64,000 nt of DNA from Stenotrophomonas oahuensis (lineage in GTDB: Bacteria; Pseudomonadota; Gammaproteobacteria; Xanthomonadales; Xanthomonadaceae). Position numbers and translations under genes: made by a program. The DNA is taken from contig NZ_CP115541.1 of NCBI RefSeq assembly GCF_031834595.1, positions 1,054,001-1,118,000 of the forward strand. The letters are read 5' to 3'. Positions within the stretch are counted from its first letter, which is position 1. The number at the start of each line of letters is the position of its first letter. Under the pieces are notes generated by a model. That model saw only the letters and a list, made by a program, of their open reading frames with translations. It had not been told where the DNA came from and made no database searches. Positions 19,662 to 27,590 of the stretch are shown here, piece after piece.

Positions 19662-20423
19662 TTATTTTGCCGGTTTCGCTGCACCTTTTTTCGGCAGCGC
19701 GCGCACATAGGTCGACTTTCCGTCCTTCTTCATCTCGAACAGGCCAATCGCCGCGAGCAGCTCGCTGAGTTTGGCGTACCCGTAGTTGCGCGAATCGAAC
19801 GATGCCTGGTTGCCGATCTGGCTGCCCACCGGCCCCAGATGCGACCAGCCGTCCTCGCCCTCGGCCGATGCCACCGCGCGCCGCAACATCTGCACCAGAC
19901 GGGTGTCGCTGCGCAGCTCCGCACCGCTCTTGCGCGGGCGGGTTTCCTCGTTGTCCTGCTCCACCTCCGGGTCGGCGGCATGGCCCTGGCCCAGCGCTTC
20001 CAGGTAGGTGAACTTCGAACAGGCGTTGACGAACGGTTCCGGTGTTTTCTTCTCACCAAAACCATAGACCTTGACCCCATCGGTGAGCAGGCGCATCACC
20101 AACGGGGTGAAATCCGCATCACTGGACACAATCGCAAACCCGTCCAGATTGCGCGCGTAGAGCATGTCCATGGCGTCGATCACCATGGCCATGTCCGAGG
20201 CATTCTTGCCCCGGCTGTAGGCAAACTGCTGGATCGGGCGGATGGCGTATTCGTGCAGCACGGATTCCCAGCCTTTCAGACGCGGGCTCTTCCAGTTGCC
20301 ATAGGCACGCCGTACGTTGGCCACGCCATAGCGCGCGACCTCCGCCAGCACCACGTCGATCTTGGACGAAGGCGCGTTGTCGGCATCGATCAACAGGGCG
20401 ATGCGCTTTTCCGGTTCGGTCAT
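19662..20423 (-). CDS. NYN domain protein with OST-HTH/LOTUS module
   Basis: A 253-residue protein, probably an RNA-acting nuclease. Residues 6-135 form a LabA-like NYN domain with the PIN-type acidic residues: D13 and D15 in LIDADNAP, D in GKNASDMAMVIDAMD, and the DxD of VSSDADFTPLV. After a charged linker, residues about 170-240 match an OST-HTH/LOTUS fold (LVQMLRRAVASAEGEDGWSHLGPVGSQIGN, YGYAKLSELLAAIGLFEM), which in other proteins binds RNA, G-quadruplexes or partners. Basic C-terminus. Targets in bacteria are not known. Divergent from ndh. Confidence 0.9.
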   Translation of the reverse strand: MTEPEKRIALLIDADNAPSSKIDVVLAEVARYGVANVRRAYGNWKSPRLKGWESVLHEYAIRPIQQFAYSRGKNASDMAMVIDAMDMLYARNLDGFAIVSSDADFTPLVMRLLTDGVKVYGFGEKKTPEPFVNACSKFTYLEALGQGHAADPEVEQDNEETRPRKSGAELRSDTRLVQMLRRAVASAEGEDGWSHLGPVGSQIGNQASFDSRNYGYAKLSELLAAIGLFEMKKDGKSTYVRALPKKGAAKPAK

Positions 20424-20587
20424 CGGAGCACTCCATCAATGGAACATGGGGCCGCCAGCAAGCGCGACGGCTGCTGAATCCAGTATCGGCCATGCACGTG
20501 AAGTTTGCGCGTTGCATGCGACCATCTGTCGCGACGACAACGTTTCCACGGGGACCGGAGCGCCGGCCCCAGCCAAGGAGCAAGTGC

Positions 20588-21862
20588 ATGACCCGTGACC
20601 CCCTGCCCCACCTGGTCATCATCGGCGGCGGTTTTGCCGGCCTGTGGGCGACCCGCGCGCTGGCCAGCAGCCGCATCCGCATCACACTCGTGGACCGGCG
20701 CAACCACCACCTTTTCCAGCCGCTGCTGTACCAGGTGGCCACCGCCGGCTTGTCGGCCCCGGACATCGCCGCGCCGCTGCGCCACATCCTGGGCCACCAG
20801 CGCAATGTCGAAGTGCGCCTGGGCGAAGTGACCTCGATCGACAAGCAGGCCCGGGACATCACCCTGGCCGACGGCAGCCAGATTCCCTACGACACCCTGC
20901 TGCTGTGCACCGGAGCCACGCACGCGTACTTCGGTCACGACGAGTGGGCCGCCGATGCACCTGGCCTGAAGACGCTGGATGACGCCATCGCGCTGCGCCG
21001 CAAGCTGCTGCTGGCATTCGAGCGCGCCGAGGCCGAACCGGACCCGGCGCGCAAGGCGGCATGGCTGAGCTTCGCCGTGGTCGGCGGCGGCCCTACCGGC
21101 GTTGAACTGGCCGGCACACTGGCCGAGATTGCCCGGCATACCCTGCGCAACGAGTTCCGACATATCGACCCGGCCAGCGCCAAAGTGCGGCTGGTCGAAG
21201 CCGGCCCACGCGTACTGTCCAGCTTCCCTGAGGTGCTGTCGCTGAAGGCGCGCCGGCAGCTGGAGAAGCTGGGTGTGGAGGTGCTCACCGGCACCCCGGT
21301 CAGCGACATCAATGGCGAAGGCTTCCAGCTGGGCGAACAGTTCATCCCCGCCCGCACTGTGGTGTGGGCCGCCGGCGTGGCCGCCTCACCGCTGGCGCGC
21401 ACCTTGGACGTGCCGCTGGACCGCGCCGGGCGGGTACCGGTGCAGCCCGACCTGACCCTGGCCGGGCACCCGGAGATCTTCGTCGCCGGCGATCTGGCAG
21501 CCTTGAGCCAGGCCGATGGCAAGCCGGTGCCGGGCGTGGCCCCGGCCGCCAAGCAGATGGGCAAGCATGTCGCCAGCACGATCCGCGCGCGGCTGGAAGG
21601 TAAAGCCGCACCGGGGCCGTTCAAGTACGCAGACTACGGCAACCTCGCCACCATCGGTCGCATGGCCGCCATCGTGCACCTGGGCAAGCTGCAGCTGTCC
21701 GGCGTGCTGGCCTGGTGGTTCTGGCTGGCCGCACACGTGTTCTTCCTGATCGGCTTCCGCAACCGCATCGTGGTGCTGCTCAACTGGGCGGTCGCGTACT
21801 GGAGCTACCAGCGCAGCGCGCGGATCATTTTTGGTGATGATCAGCAGGATCGGCGTCCCTGA
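20588..21862 (+). CDS. ndh: type II NADH dehydrogenase / NAD(P)/FAD-dependent oxidoreductase
   Basis: Peripheral membrane flavoprotein of 424 residues that passes electrons from NADH to quinone without pumping protons. The start at 20588 has AAGGAG at a 7-base spacing; 32 residues of an upstream in-frame extension are rejected. The FAD motif GGGFAGLWA is at the N-terminus, the NADH motif GGGPTGVELAGTLAE is central, and a second FAD segment IFVAGDLAAL follows. The C-terminal hydrophobic/amphipathic segment (WWFWLAAHVFFLIGF) is the membrane-binding region. Most similar by eye to Ndh rather than to sulfide-quinone reductases. Confidence 0.9.
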   Translation: MTRDPLPHLVIIGGGFAGLWATRALASSRIRITLVDRRNHHLFQPLLYQVATAGLSAPDIAAPLRHILGHQRNVEVRLGEVTSIDKQARDITLADGSQIPYDTLLLCTGATHAYFGHDEWAADAPGLKTLDDAIALRRKLLLAFERAEAEPDPARKAAWLSFAVVGGGPTGVELAGTLAEIARHTLRNEFRHIDPASAKVRLVEAGPRVLSSFPEVLSLKARRQLEKLGVEVLTGTPVSDINGEGFQLGEQFIPARTVVWAAGVAASPLARTLDVPLDRAGRVPVQPDLTLAGHPEIFVAGDLAALSQADGKPVPGVAPAAKQMGKHVASTIRARLEGKAAPGPFKYADYGNLATIGRMAAIVHLGKLQLSGVLAWWFWLAAHVFFLIGFRNRIVVLLNWAVAYWSYQRSARIIFGDDQQDRRP

Positions 21863-21928
21863 CGCAGACCGCTTGCCGCTCCCGATTGTTTGCTAGATTC
21901 CGGCACAGGTTCACAGGGAAGGTGCCGC

Positions 21929-22699
21929 ATGGGAACGATCAGATTCACAACAGCGCTGTTGGCTATTGCGGCCGCCACGAGCTGTGCCCCAAACCCCACA
22001 CAAGCAGAGGGACTGACTGGCGCTTCGTCTCGCAGCACTGGCGAGACGACCCACGTCTACGTCACCCAAGGGGGCTGGGGAGAACTGCTGCTGTCCGAGA
22101 CCCGCAAGAATGACCTGCTGCGCTTCGAACTGCACAGCAATTCCTCGGGCTACGAATGCAGAATGAGTGGAACCACCAACAGGAGCCTCCAATCCACACA
22201 CGTCGACCCGGCTCCAGGAACCAGTCACTGCCCATTGACCATGCATCGAACAGAACGAGGCATTGAACTGGACACATCCACGCCTGACGCATGCGCTGCT
22301 TATTGCGGACACAATGGATCATTCAAGGGCCTGTATCTTTCCGTCGACCCGATGTGTACAGAGGGCAGTATCCAGAAGACTCTTGAACGGGCCGGCACGG
22401 GCAAGGGGCAGCTTGGCACCATCAGAACGATGACCGAGAGGTGCGTGGAAACCCTGCCGTACTCATCGGTTGCCGCTCTTCGCCTGGAACTTGCCGCGGC
22501 CCATGACCGCGAGGGGGACCAGGCGAATTGTCTGGCTGCCCTTTCCCCCTATGCTGCTGACGTCGCCAAGTCGAATGATGAACTCACCCAAGGCATGGCG
22601 GGTGCAGCGGCGGAGGAAATCACCGGCATCATGGATGTCGTTCGAAAGATGATGGATCGCTGCGAACGCAAACTGCCTCCTGGTAGCGTCGGTCGATAG
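21929..22699 (+). CDS. hypothetical lipoprotein
   Basis: A 256-residue protein starting at 21929 after GGAAGG. The signal peptide ends in a lipobox-like AATSC, so lipidation at about residue 18 is likely. The middle part has a cysteine-rich section (YECRMSG, SHCPL, DACAAYCGHNGSFKG), followed by a helical part with further cysteines that may carry short repeats. I do not recognise a characterised family. Codon use is less G+C-biased than in neighbours (AGA, AGG, CAA, ACA are frequent). The last five codons and the stop are part of a GTAG repeat. Confidence 0.65.
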   Translation: MGTIRFTTALLAIAAATSCAPNPTQAEGLTGASSRSTGETTHVYVTQGGWGELLLSETRKNDLLRFELHSNSSGYECRMSGTTNRSLQSTHVDPAPGTSHCPLTMHRTERGIELDTSTPDACAAYCGHNGSFKGLYLSVDPMCTEGSIQKTLERAGTGKGQLGTIRTMTERCVETLPYSSVAALRLELAAAHDREGDQANCLAALSPYAADVAKSNDELTQGMAGAAAEEITGIMDVVRKMMDRCERKLPPGSVGR

Positions 22700-22825
22700 A
22701 CGACGGCCGATGACACCTGATCGGCCGTTTGACGCATGGGGTCTGCCGGGAAGCGCCTTCGTTTACCGGTCATGCGTCCCCGGACGTAGCACCCGTATCG
22801 GCGGTCGTCTATCGACCGACCCTAC
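22683..22825. repeat. widely spaced inverted pair of GTAG repeats
   Basis: The copy at 22683-22704 and the inverted copy at 22804-22825 match at 21 of 22 positions and share the core GGTCGATAGACGAC. About 100 bases separate them. The left copy overlaps the end of the lipoprotein gene and encodes its last residues. The pair could fold the whole 143-base stretch into one long stem. Confidence 0.75.
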
Positions 22826-22833
22826 CCCAGCGG

Positions 22834-23163
22834 TCAGGTCGCGTCCGGATCATCATTGCCATGCGCAAGATGCACATCCCAGGTGCACAGGTAGTCCGGG
22901 TCGGTCACGGTGAAGTCGATGGAACGCAACGTGTAGTCGCCCGGCTCGGCCACCTTGTAATGATCCAGATGCGGCGGCAGGAACAGTTCCTCGCCGTCGA
23001 TCAGGCTGGCCAGCACCACGCCCTCTTCTTCATTGATGCGCAGTATCTCGCCGGCGTACTGTTTCTGTTCGAGGGCGTTGCCGTCCGCATCCAGATAGGT
23101 GATGCCGGCGAGGACGATCTTGCCGAACATGTTGTTGGCTTTGTGTTGATCGATGGTGCTCAT
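22834..23163 (-). CDS. hypothetical protein, conserved-looking small soluble protein
   Basis: A 109-residue acidic protein with no signal peptide or membrane segment. The start at 23163 follows GGAAAT at about 6 bases. It begins MSTIDQHKANNMFGKIVLAGITYLD and reads as a beta-rich fold with a later YLCTWDVHLAHG. I cannot name a family. It lies upstream-to-downstream with the NTF2-like gene on the same strand, separated by one palindromic repeat. Confidence 0.6.
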   Translation of the reverse strand: MSTIDQHKANNMFGKIVLAGITYLDADGNALEQKQYAGEILRINEEEGVVLASLIDGEELFLPPHLDHYKVAEPGDYTLRSIDFTVTDPDYLCTWDVHLAHGNDDPDAT

Positions 23164-23180
23164 GGGATTTCCGGGTCGGC

Positions 23181-23206
23181 GTAAGACGCGCATGGCGCGT
23201 CTCTAC
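23181..23206. repeat. GTAG-type palindrome between two small genes
   Basis: GTAA at the left and CTAC at the right enclose AGACGCGC ATG GCGCGTCT. Read on the minus strand, its GTAG head gives the TAG stop of the NTF2-like gene. Confidence 0.7.
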
Positions 23207-23634
23207 GGTTTGGGTTTGGGGTACCAGAGGGCGTTGACGATGATCCAGCGCTGGTCGAAACGGCCCATGTGGAAGTAGTCGACGAACCATGGGGTCTCGA
23301 GGCGCACGGAGGCGGTGTTCCCGGTGACGTCCAGCACCCGGCAACTACGATTCCACTCAGCCTTGGGAGTTTTCAGCGCGCCCTGCTTGGTCAACGCCAC
23401 CAGCTCATCTTTGGACATGCGGCGCAGGCCCAACCGCTCGTCCGGTGTGTCACCGAGAACAGCGCGCTTGGCCAGGTCCGGATGCAGCGAACGGGCCACC
23501 CGCGCTGGATCTGCTTCCAACTGACCATCCACGTAGTCCAGACAGGTGGCCTCAATGGCGGCCAGGGTTGCGGGATCTGCGACCGGCGCGGCGGCAACCG
23601 GAGCCAGCGCAAGCAGCAGGGAAAGCGTGGACAT
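23203..23634 (-). CDS. exported NTF2-like protein (lumazine-binding-like)
   Basis: A 143-residue protein. The start at 23634 is fixed by a strong GGAGGAAACG ribosome site; the in-frame ATG at 23646 overlaps that site and is rejected. The signal peptide (about 1-18) precedes an SnoaL/NTF2-type domain: TLAAIEATCLDYVDGQLEAD, RVARSLHPDLAKR, and the terminal YFHMGRFDQRWIIVNALWYPKP. This last phrase is characteristic of the putative lumazine-binding family (Lumazine_bd_2). Periplasmic; ligand unknown. Confidence 0.8.
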   Translation of the reverse strand: MSTLSLLLALAPVAAAPVADPATLAAIEATCLDYVDGQLEADPARVARSLHPDLAKRAVLGDTPDERLGLRRMSKDELVALTKQGALKTPKAEWNRSCRVLDVTGNTASVRLETPWFVDYFHMGRFDQRWIIVNALWYPKPKP

Positions 23635-23690
23635 CGTTTCCTCCATTGGCGGCGCAAGGGTTCAGGCCGATCTTCGCATGCCGGCGGGTG

Positions 23691-24110
23691 TCAGCGGAGA
23701 CTTCGCCGAGCGCGACATGCTCCTCCAAGCCGCGCGGTTTCGGTGATCTGCAGCGGCGTCCATTGCCGGACGATCCAAACGTGCAGCGCCGCACTCTGGA
23801 AATGCCATCGCAGCATGCCGGTCCGCGGCAACTGTGAGAGATGGCGTCGTGCTGCCCATGCGGCTTCCTCATGCCCGGGCGCAAGGGTGACGTGCCCGGT
23901 TTCGGATTCCCGGACCCAGAACGCATCAACCACACGCATGCGCGTGACGATCTGGTTCCGGCAGCTGACAGCGGGCCCAGCGTCTACATGCACAGGGGCT
24001 GGGCGACCCTCGATCATGCCCAGTGCGACCACATACCCCAGCACCGGGATGCCAGCCACCAAGGCCCACAGCAGCAGCATGGCAACGAGCGCTTTCGAGA
24101 GGGCGGTCAT
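23691..24110 (-). CDS. hypothetical single-pass membrane protein
   Basis: A 139-residue protein starting MTALSKALVAML. One hydrophobic helix at about residues 8-34 anchors it, and the rest (two cysteines, several Trp and Arg) would face the periplasm or cytoplasm. No family recognised. It sits in a run of small minus-strand genes, 29 bases after the DUF2750 gene's stop, so co-transcription with that gene and its lipoprotein partner is likely. Confidence 0.5.
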   Translation of the reverse strand: MTALSKALVAMLLLWALVAGIPVLGYVVALGMIEGRPAPVHVDAGPAVSCRNQIVTRMRVVDAFWVRESETGHVTLAPGHEEAAWAARRHLSQLPRTGMLRWHFQSAALHVWIVRQWTPLQITETARLGGACRARRSLR

Positions 24111-24139
24111 GGCCCCCCCCTGCTGCTGCACCAGCGCGA

Positions 24140-24538
24140 CTATTCCAGTCGATCCAGTTCATCCTGGATATCGTCCTTGAGCATCAGAGGCTCCACCGTT
24201 GGCCCACGGCCATTCAACCCGGGAAACACGCAGGCGAGCCGCCCGTCGTTGGCAAGACCTGGCAACCAGCGCTCCATGAAAGACTCGAGAGGAATTGGTG
24301 TAGGCTCCGCGTCCGCCCATTGCGCAACAGCCGCTCGCTGAGCGAACGCCTGGAAGGGCCAGAAGGGTGCCACCTGCCGCCCGTCATCCGTTGCCGCCAA
24401 CACCCAGCCGTCCACATTACGCAAACTCCATACCTGCTCCCAGTCTGCAGTTCGCTTGATGAAATAGCGGTAACGCGTTTCAGCGTCGGTCGCCAGCACC
24501 GCTTCGATTTCGCCGTTGCCGAATCGATACTCATCCAT
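24140..24538 (-). CDS. DUF2750 domain protein
   Basis: Soluble acidic protein of 132 residues. The pattern AVLATDAETRYRYFIKRTADWEQVWSL, GWVLAATDDG, PFWPFQAFAQ and LESFMERWLPGLANDGRL matches the DUF2750 family throughout. The biochemical role of this family is not known. The start at 24538 follows GGAG at 7 bases and overlaps the end of the upstream lipoprotein gene by 8 bases, which points to translational coupling. A paired secreted/cytosolic function is only a guess. Confidence 0.85.
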   Translation of the reverse strand: MDEYRFGNGEIEAVLATDAETRYRYFIKRTADWEQVWSLRNVDGWVLAATDDGRQVAPFWPFQAFAQRAAVAQWADAEPTPIPLESFMERWLPGLANDGRLACVFPGLNGRGPTVEPLMLKDDIQDELDRLE

Positions 24539-24980
24539 CGTGTGGCTCCATGGGATACAAGTCCATTTCCGTCAATGCCGACTGCATGAACATGAAGGCG
24601 GCGGCCTCATCGCTCATCTGTCCATCATTAGGCAGAGAATTCAGCCAGGCATCGATCTCCTTCAGATGGGGAATGACTTTGTCGGCAAATGCCGCCTTCT
24701 GTCCCTCGCTGGACTGCGCCTGCATGGCGTCCCGGACGGCGTCGTCTGCTATGCCCCACTGCTGCGCCAGCGGGGTCAACGAGCGCAGACCCACGGGCAC
24801 CTTGGCCGGATCCAACGGTATCTGCGCCGCACGGATGTCGGCGGGCGTGACGGTGGCCGTCAGTTCGGCCGAAGAACCGATGTCGCCATGCTGGGGACCT
24901 GCATGCGTATTGCTCATGCAGGCAGACAGATACAGAAAGCCGAGAACGAACAACGGCATCCGGATCGCATGCGTGTTCAT
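24531..24980 (-). CDS. hypothetical lipoprotein coupled to DUF2750 gene
   Basis: A 149-residue protein. The ATG at 24980 has GGAG eight bases upstream; a GTG three codons earlier is less likely. The signal sequence ends in the lipobox LSAC (Cys at about residue 21). The mature part is mainly helical (PADIRAAQIPLDPAKVP, WGIADDAVRDAMQA, HLKEIDAWLNSLP) and has no motif I know. It is the first gene of a three-gene unit (lipoprotein, DUF2750, membrane protein). Confidence 0.65.
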   Translation of the reverse strand: MNTHAIRMPLFVLGFLYLSACMSNTHAGPQHGDIGSSAELTATVTPADIRAAQIPLDPAKVPVGLRSLTPLAQQWGIADDAVRDAMQAQSSEGQKAAFADKVIPHLKEIDAWLNSLPNDGQMSDEAAAFMFMQSALTEMDLYPMEPHDG

Positions 24981-25023
24981 CAGGACCACTCCATGGGTTT
25001 GATCGGATTGTGGCCGAGCCGCC

Positions 25024-25320
25024 CTACCCTGGCAACACAGTTTCCGCCGCCAGCAACCACGCCAATTTGCGTGCCCGCGGCTGGCGCTTGAGCTGCCATT
25101 CGGCTTTCGAAGCCGCCGCCCGGTCCGGGTAGGCGCGGCTGGCCAGCAGCTTTACCAGCGGGTTGGCGCGGGTATAGCGCGCGCCCTTCCCCGCCAGATG
25201 GGCTTGGTAGCGGGCCTCCACGTCATTGCTGATGCCGGCGTAATAGCTGCCGTTGCGGCATTCCAGCAGGTACACGTACCAAGGGGCGGGTTCAGCAACC
25301 ATGGGGGGATTATCGGGCAT
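25024..25320 (-). CDS. GIY-YIG nuclease superfamily protein (UPF0213/YhbQ-like)
   Basis: A 98-residue protein with the complete small GIY-YIG domain: [18 protein letters not shown] (the two halves VYL and YAGI), the Arg of EARYQAH a turn later, and the Glu of KAEWQLKR. Start at 25320 chosen because the upstream in-frame extension has no family match; an internal ATG at 25302 is possible. YhbQ-type proteins are thought to act in DNA damage processing, but the substrate is not settled. It reads away from the glycine riboswitch. Confidence 0.9.
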   Translation of the reverse strand: MPDNPPMVAEPAPWYVYLLECRNGSYYAGISNDVEARYQAHLAGKGARYTRANPLVKLLASRAYPDRAAASKAEWQLKRQPRARKLAWLLAAETVLPG

Positions 25321-25351
25321 TGACCGGCCCCTGGCTGCTAGAATCGCCCCC

Positions 25352-25545
25352 GGATGCAGGAGAGAGGTGCCACGCTGGCACCCGCCGAAGGCGCAGGCTC
25401 CCATAATCGCTCAGGCCGGTGGCTCGATACGCCACCAACCATGCATCCAGCACGCCGATCTGGAGAGAGGTCTTCACTGACCCGCCGAAGGGGCACGTGG
25501 CCTGGCCACCGAACTCTCAGGCAAAAGGACAGCGGGAGCGGCAAC
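25352..25545 (+). promoter_or_regulatory. tandem glycine riboswitch
   Basis: Two gcvT-type aptamers lie in series. Aptamer 1 (25352-25448) is closed by the perfect P1 stem GGATGCA / TGCATCC and holds GGAGAGAGG, CCGCCGAAGG and CTCAGG. Aptamer 2 (about 25449-25545) repeats GGAGAGAGG, ACCCGCCGAAGGGG, ACTCTCAGGCAAAAGGACAG. The linker is very short. It ends about 80 bases before the UPF0126/TRIC-type gene. Either transcription or translation could be controlled; no clear terminator with T-run follows. Confidence 0.93.
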
Positions 25546-25624
25546 CGACGTTGAACCCCACCTGTGCCCGCGCATGGGCGGGGCGCGCGTTCGTGTTCCT
25601 GCCTGCCGTACCGGAGCCTCCCCC

Positions 25625-26242
25625 ATGCTGCTCTCCATCATCTATCTCATCGCCATTTCGGCTGAAGCCATGACCGGCGCGCTGTCGGCCGGCCGCCGCC
25701 GCATGGACCTGTTCGGCGTGATCATCATTGCCTGTGTCACCGCGTTGGGCGGCGGGTCGCTGCGTGACATCGTGCTCGGGCATTACCCGCTGGGCTGGGT
25801 GAAGCATCCGGAGTACCTGGGCTTCACCATCTGTGCGGCGCTGATCGCGACCTGGCTGGCGCGCTGGATGCACCACTTCCGCCGCACCTTTCTGGTGCTG
25901 GATGGGCTGGGGCTGGTGGCGTTCACCCTGATTGGCTGTGCGGTGGCGCGTGAGGCCGGCCATGCTGCGCCGATCGTGCTGATAGCGGGGATGTTGACCG
26001 GCGCGTTTGGCGGCGTGCTGCGCGATGTGTTGTGCAACGAGGTGCCGCTGATTTTCCAGAAGGAGCTGTATGCGGTGGTGACGTTGCTGACCGGTGCGGC
26101 GTATCTGGGGTTGCTGGAACTGGGGGTGTCGTTGAATGCCGCTACGTTGTGGTGTTTGGGCGGCGGTTTTGCGTTCCGGCTGCTGGCGATTCATTTCCGG
26201 TGGGAGATGCCGAAGTTCGTGTACCGGGATGAGGTGCATTGA
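25625..26242 (+). CDS. UPF0126/TRIC-type membrane protein, probable glycine transporter
   Basis: Inner-membrane protein of 205 residues with about seven hydrophobic helices and two homologous halves. The paired signatures are GGGSLRDIVLG in the first half and GGVLRDVLC in the second, as in YicG/YadS and TRIC channels. The start at 25625 follows GGAG at 8 bases. The direct upstream glycine riboswitch strongly suggests that it moves glycine, in line with the Pfam name for this family (glycine transporter); direction of transport cannot be read. A terminator follows. Confidence 0.88.
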   Translation: MLLSIIYLIAISAEAMTGALSAGRRRMDLFGVIIIACVTALGGGSLRDIVLGHYPLGWVKHPEYLGFTICAALIATWLARWMHHFRRTFLVLDGLGLVAFTLIGCAVAREAGHAAPIVLIAGMLTGAFGGVLRDVLCNEVPLIFQKELYAVVTLLTGAAYLGLLELGVSLNAATLWCLGGGFAFRLLAIHFRWEMPKFVYRDEVH

Positions 26243-26251
26243 CCCATCGCC

Positions 26252-26267
26252 CATGACCATTGTCATG
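26252..26267. promoter_or_regulatory. palindrome upstream of the RND operon
   Basis: CATGAC CATT GTCATG is a perfect 6-bp inverted repeat, about 175 bases before the RND adaptor gene and just after the glycine transporter gene. It has operator-like form, but no partner regulator is encoded beside it. Confidence 0.3.
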
Positions 26268-26278
26268 TGAGACATAAG

Positions 26279-26310
26279 CGGGCCATCTGTATCATGGGTG
26301 GCCCGTTCTT
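26279..26310 (+). terminator. terminator after the glycine transporter gene
   Basis: Stem CGGGCCATC / GGGTGGCCCG (one G-T pair) with an 8-base loop, followed by TTCTT. It lies 37 bases after the stop codon. Confidence 0.6.
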
Positions 26311-26441
26311 CTGAACGGCATCCAGCCAATGGCCGTGGCATGCCCGCGGTCTGCCAGACACCCTCCCCCGTTGCTCCGATCTGCCGCTTGCGGCCGGTCC
26401 CCATGGACGCACTGCTCTGCCCGAGGGTGCGCAGGATGCGT

Positions 26442-27590
26442 ATGTCTTCACCTCGCCTGACCAAGTCCCTGCTGATCGCCGCCGCCGTCGGCCTTGCTGC
26501 CGTTGCCGGCTGGAAGCTGCTCGCACCAGGCAGCGCCGCGCCGACCGAACGGCCGCCGCAGGCCACCCCGGTGCGGGTCGCCACGGCGAGCCAGGAAGAC
26601 CTGGTGGTGCGACTCAAGGCCCTTGGCACCGTCACCCCGTTGAACACGGTCAGTCTGCGCAGCCGCGTGGATGGGGAACTGCTGCGGCTGACATTCACCG
26701 AAGGCCAGCACGTCAAGGCCGGCGACCTGATCGCCGAGATCGACCCGCGCCCGTTCCAGGTACAGCTGACGCGGGCGCTGGGCACCCAGCAGCAGAACCT
26801 GGCCGAACTGGACAACGCACGCAGCCAGCTCAAGCGCTTCGAGGAACTGCAGCGGCAGAGCTTCGTCTCGGCGCAGGATCTGAACGACCAGCGCAGCAAG
26901 GTGCGCCAGCTGGAAGGCCGCCGCCAGACCGACCAGGCCGCCGTGGATGAAGCCCGCCTGCAGCTGCAGTACACCCGCATCACCGCGCCGGTGGCCGGAC
27001 GCATGGGCCTGCGCAACGTGGATGTGGGCAACCTGGTCCGCAGTGGCGACACCGATGCGCTGGCCACCATCACCCAGACCACGCCGATCAGCGTGCTGTT
27101 CACCGTGCCCGAACCCGACCTGCCGGCAGTGGTCAGCGCCGCGCGCGCCAACCCGCAGCTCACCGTGGAAGCCTGGGACCGTGAGGAGCGCCAGGCGCTG
27201 GGCAACGGCGTGCTGTCCAGCCTCGACAATCGCATCGATACCGCCACCGGTACGCTGAAGCTGCGCGCGCAGTTTGCCAATGCCGACGAGGCGTTGTTCC
27301 CGAACCAGTTCGTCAACGTGCGCCTGCAGGTCAGCAGCGCCGACAGCGTGGTCATTCCCAATGCCGCCGTGCAGTTCGGCAGCAAGGGCAGCTACGTGTA
27401 CGTGATTGCGCCGGACAACACCTCGCACCTGCGCAATGTGGTGCTCGGCCCTGCCGATGGCGAGCGCGTGGCGGTACGCGAAGGATTGAAGGCCGGCGAG
27501 AACGTGGTGGTGGAAGGCATCGATGGCCTGCGCGACGGTGCCCCTGTGTTGATCGTGACCGAGGCGGACAGCGCGCGGAAAGGCGCATGA
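26442..27590 (+). CDS. mdtA: RND efflux periplasmic adaptor subunit (MdtA-like)
   Basis: Membrane fusion protein of 382 residues linking an RND pump to the outer membrane. The start at 26442 gives a single N-terminal helix (about 7-25). Domains in order: barrel-sandwich hybrid half ([36 protein letters not shown]), alpha-helical hairpin (about 105-165), second lipoyl half ([23 protein letters not shown]), beta-barrel and membrane-proximal domain. It overlaps the next gene by ATGA. Most like MdtA of the MdtABC system. No local regulator is encoded. Confidence 0.9.
   Translation: MSSPRLTKSLLIAAAVGLAAVAGWKLLAPGSAAPTERPPQATPVRVATASQEDLVVRLKALGTVTPLNTVSLRSRVDGELLRLTFTEGQHVKAGDLIAEIDPRPFQVQLTRALGTQQQNLAELDNARSQLKRFEELQRQSFVSAQDLNDQRSKVRQLEGRRQTDQAAVDEARLQLQYTRITAPVAGRMGLRNVDVGNLVRSGDTDALATITQTTPISVLFTVPEPDLPAVVSAARANPQLTVEAWDREERQALGNGVLSSLDNRIDTATGTLKLRAQFANADEALFPNQFVNVRLQVSSADSVVIPNAAVQFGSKGSYVYVIAPDNTSHLRNVVLGPADGERVAVREGLKAGENVVVEGIDGLRDGAPVLIVTEADSARKGA

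Noticed and set aside
20527..20539. Palindrome TGTCG-CGA-CGACA before ndh
   Set aside because: Short arms made of CG-rich bases that are expected by chance here; no supporting context.
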